Shown here: piece by piece, positions 6,140 to 7,174 of the stretch
Position numbering within the stretch: position 1 is the first letter of the stretch
Layout of the letters: each line of letters begins with the position of its first letter
Source: Bdellovibrio sp.
GTDB lineage: Bacteria > Bdellovibrionota > Bdellovibrionia > Bdellovibrionales > Bdellovibrionaceae
DNA length: 7,174 bases
Direction: 5' to 3'
Assembly (NCBI GenBank): GCA_003176075.1
Contig: PSRN01000126.1
Coordinates: 1-7,174 of the forward strand
Notes under the pieces: model-generated
The model's input: only the letters and a program-made list of their open reading frames with translations
What the model was told of the DNA's origin: nothing
Database searches by the model: none
Translations under genes and position numbers: made by a program

Positions 6140-7011
6140 TGATATTTGTTCTTTTAATGTACGTGGCGGCTTCGCCGCCCACGCTGTTCGCACGGGGAGC
6201 TTTCAACCTGGGGGCTCCCTTTTTTTTGCTGCCGGTGTCGGCCGCGGAAAATTACAAAGATGTCATAGAGCGGGCCCAGCAATTGAGTCTTCGCCATGAG
6301 CGGTCTCGGGCCATTCAGCTGTTACTGAAAACAGTCCAAAAAGACGCGAAAAAGGGGACGGCGCCCAAGGAAGTCAGTGCCGCTTTGGAAGACATTGCGA
6401 TGGATTTTTACGGCGAAAAAAGCCAGCAGCTTTATGAATTGGCGATTTCCAATCGCTTGAATAATCCGCCGATGGCCCTCCAGTGGCTGACCGAGGCACA
6501 GAAAGTGGAACCCGACAACGCGCAAATTCGCCTCGAGATATCGCGCACGAGTCTGTTGCTGGGTGATTGCTCGCACGCCGAAAGTGAAATCACGGCGCTC
6601 TTGAAAGAAATCCCTGTTCTGGAAGCCCTGCAACTTGGGGCCGCGCAAGTTGAAGTCTGCCAAGGGAGGTTCGAGAAGGCGGCGCAGTTGCGCTCCGCCG
6701 TGGACACCAAGAAATCAAACTTCACGGTTTTTTGGCTGTCATTGGAGGCGGATCGATCAATCAGGTCCGGTCAACATCAGAAAGCCTCGGACTTGGCAGA
6801 TCAAATGACCGCGGTGGACGCCCGTTTTCCCGAGGCCCATTATTGGAAATGGAAGAGCCTGACCGAACAAAAGATGGCGGCTGAGCTTCCAGCGCAAGAC
6901 TATATTAGCCATTGCAGGAAGCTCACTCCCCGTCAGATTCGCGATTACTTGCCAGAACCCATGCTCTGCCGGAGATTGAGTGAAGTTGAAGCTTCGCTAA
7001 AAAAGCAATAA
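6139..7011 (+). CDS. TPR-type exported protein, start uncertain
   Basis: Up to 290 aa. Residues about 110-185 carry helical hairpins of tetratricopeptide type: MALQWLTEAQKVEPDNAQ, then ISRTSLLLGDCSHAESEI, then LGAAQVEVCQGRFEKAAQL. A weaker pair follows at about 194-240. TPRs mediate protein-protein contacts; no catalytic domain is visible. Four cysteines (144, 174, 259, 277) could form disulfides if it is exported. The first 36 residues (hydrophobic, ending PVSAA before ENYKD) can act as a signal peptide, but they are encoded by a palindromic element (6162-6186) and a terminator (6195-6227). The ATG at 6139 overlaps the previous stop and has only a weak AAGAAG ahead of it. A TTG or GTG start after the terminator is possible but has no Shine-Dalgarno and loses the signal peptide. 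Translational coupling to the previous gene fits best. I do not recognise a named family. Confidence 0.8.
   Translation: MIFVLLMYVAASPPTLFARGAFNLGAPFFLLPVSAAENYKDVIERAQQLSLRHERSRAIQLLLKTVQKDAKKGTAPKEVSAALEDIAMDFYGEKSQQLYELAISNRLNNPPMALQWLTEAQKVEPDNAQIRLEISRTSLLLGDCSHAESEITALLKEIPVLEALQLGAAQVEVCQGRFEKAAQLRSAVDTKKSNFTVFWLSLEADRSIRSGQHQKASDLADQMTAVDARFPEAHYWKWKSLTEQKMAAELPAQDYISHCRKLTPRQIRDYLPEPMLCRRLSEVEASLKKQ
6162..6186. repeat. Palindromic (REP-like) element, right copy
   Basis: Exact inverse of 5357-5381 over 25 nt. The inner stem is GGCGGC-TTC-GCCGCC (6164-6178). It lies 22 bases past the stop of the secreted-protein gene and, in the same stretch, inside the first codons of the TPR ORF (encoding roughly VAASPPTL). 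Confidence 0.75.
6195..6227 (+). terminator. Intrinsic terminator inside the 5' end of the TPR ORF
   Basis: GGGAGC (6195-6200) pairs with GCTCCC (6214-6219) around a 13-nt loop, followed at once by eight T (6220-6227). This is a standard rho-independent terminator for rightward transcription and has no T-tract in the other direction. It would end the mRNA of the secreted-protein gene. It falls within codons 19-30 of the ORF from 6139, so either that ORF starts later, or ribosomes crossing it melt the stem and let transcription continue. Confidence 0.75.
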
Positions 7012-7173
7012 TACCACTTTCACTTGATTTTTAGACCATATTGCGAAGAGATTTGCCGTCGCCTCGAGGCGGGAGGAGGACAGCCTAGCCGATGCGCTAC
7101 GTCGACGACGACCAACGAAGGGGTGGCGGCAAAGATCAAGCAAGATGGTCTAAAAATCAGGTGAAAGTGGTAT
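7011..7173. repeat. 163-nt inverted-repeat element (MITE-like or structured RNA)
   Basis: The left arm 7011-7039 (ATACCACTTTCAC...GACCAT) is the inverse of 7145-7173 at 28 of 29 bases. Pairing resumes as TTGC (7041-7044) with GCAA (7140-7143). After a small internal loop it continues from TTTGCCG (7052-7058, with 7127-7133) to C7065/G7120. The whole forms one long, nearly continuous stem with a loop of about 54 nt that includes the palindrome half around CTCGAG. The ends read ATACCAC...GTGGTAT. TA precedes the left end and the base after the right end is A, but the window stops there, so a TA target duplication cannot be tested. The left end coincides with the last base of the TPR ORF's stop. 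There is no ORF inside. Confidence 0.8.
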
Positions 7174-7174
7174 A

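Noticed and set aside
5357..6186. A composite transposon or IS.
   Set aside because: The bracketed gene encodes a secreted protein without transposase motifs, and the 25-nt repeats are self-palindromic rather than typical terminal repeats.

Overview
The window is chromosomal core-genome sequence from a Gram-negative bacterium. It carries a replicative helicase (dnaB), a Fis-type DNA-binding protein, queE and a four-helix membrane FtsK translocase, then a signal-peptide protein and a TPR-type protein. A predatory or Bdellovibrionota/deltaproteobacterial-type genome would fit (stand-alone Fis-domain protein, short SpoIIIE-sized FtsK, GC-rich coding with scattered palindromic repeats). That assignment is inference from overall character; no rRNA or lineage marker is present.

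Layout, left to right. A rho-independent terminator at 8-31 ends a rightward gene outside the window. The leftward cluster queE > fis-like > dnaB (2786 to 99) follows, with gaps of 60 bp (queE/fis) and 150 bp (fis/dnaB). The second gap is filled with a degenerate tandem repeat. A 109-bp divergent region (2787-2895) separates queE from rightward ftsK (2896-5259). A 145-bp gap containing a GC-rich palindrome leads to a secreted protein gene of unknown function (5405-6139) with a near-perfect Shine-Dalgarno. Its stop codon overlaps the ATG of a TPR-type ORF (6139-7011). The window closes with a 163-nt inverted-repeat element (7011-7173) that begins on the last base of that ORF's stop codon.

Functionally, dnaB (fork helicase), the Fis-like protein (DNA binding) and FtsK (chromosome dimer resolution and terminus segregation at the septum) are all chromosome-maintenance genes. 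queE belongs to queuosine/7-deazaguanine synthesis and is probably a neighbour by history. The last two genes encode exported proteins and may act together in the envelope, but nothing in the sequence fixes their job.

The least ordinary content is the repeat population. (1) A repeat between fis and dnaB recurs in inverted orientation, 39 of 41 bases identical, inside the ftsK reading frame, where it encodes part of the linker; this resembles the protein-invading palindromic elements known from Rickettsia. (2) An exact 25-nt palindromic element occurs in opposite orientations on both sides of the secreted-protein gene. (3) A strong intrinsic terminator lies inside the apparent 5' end of the TPR ORF. 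(4) A long hairpin element closes the window, and all four of its single-base arm differences are G-U pairs when read on the + strand.
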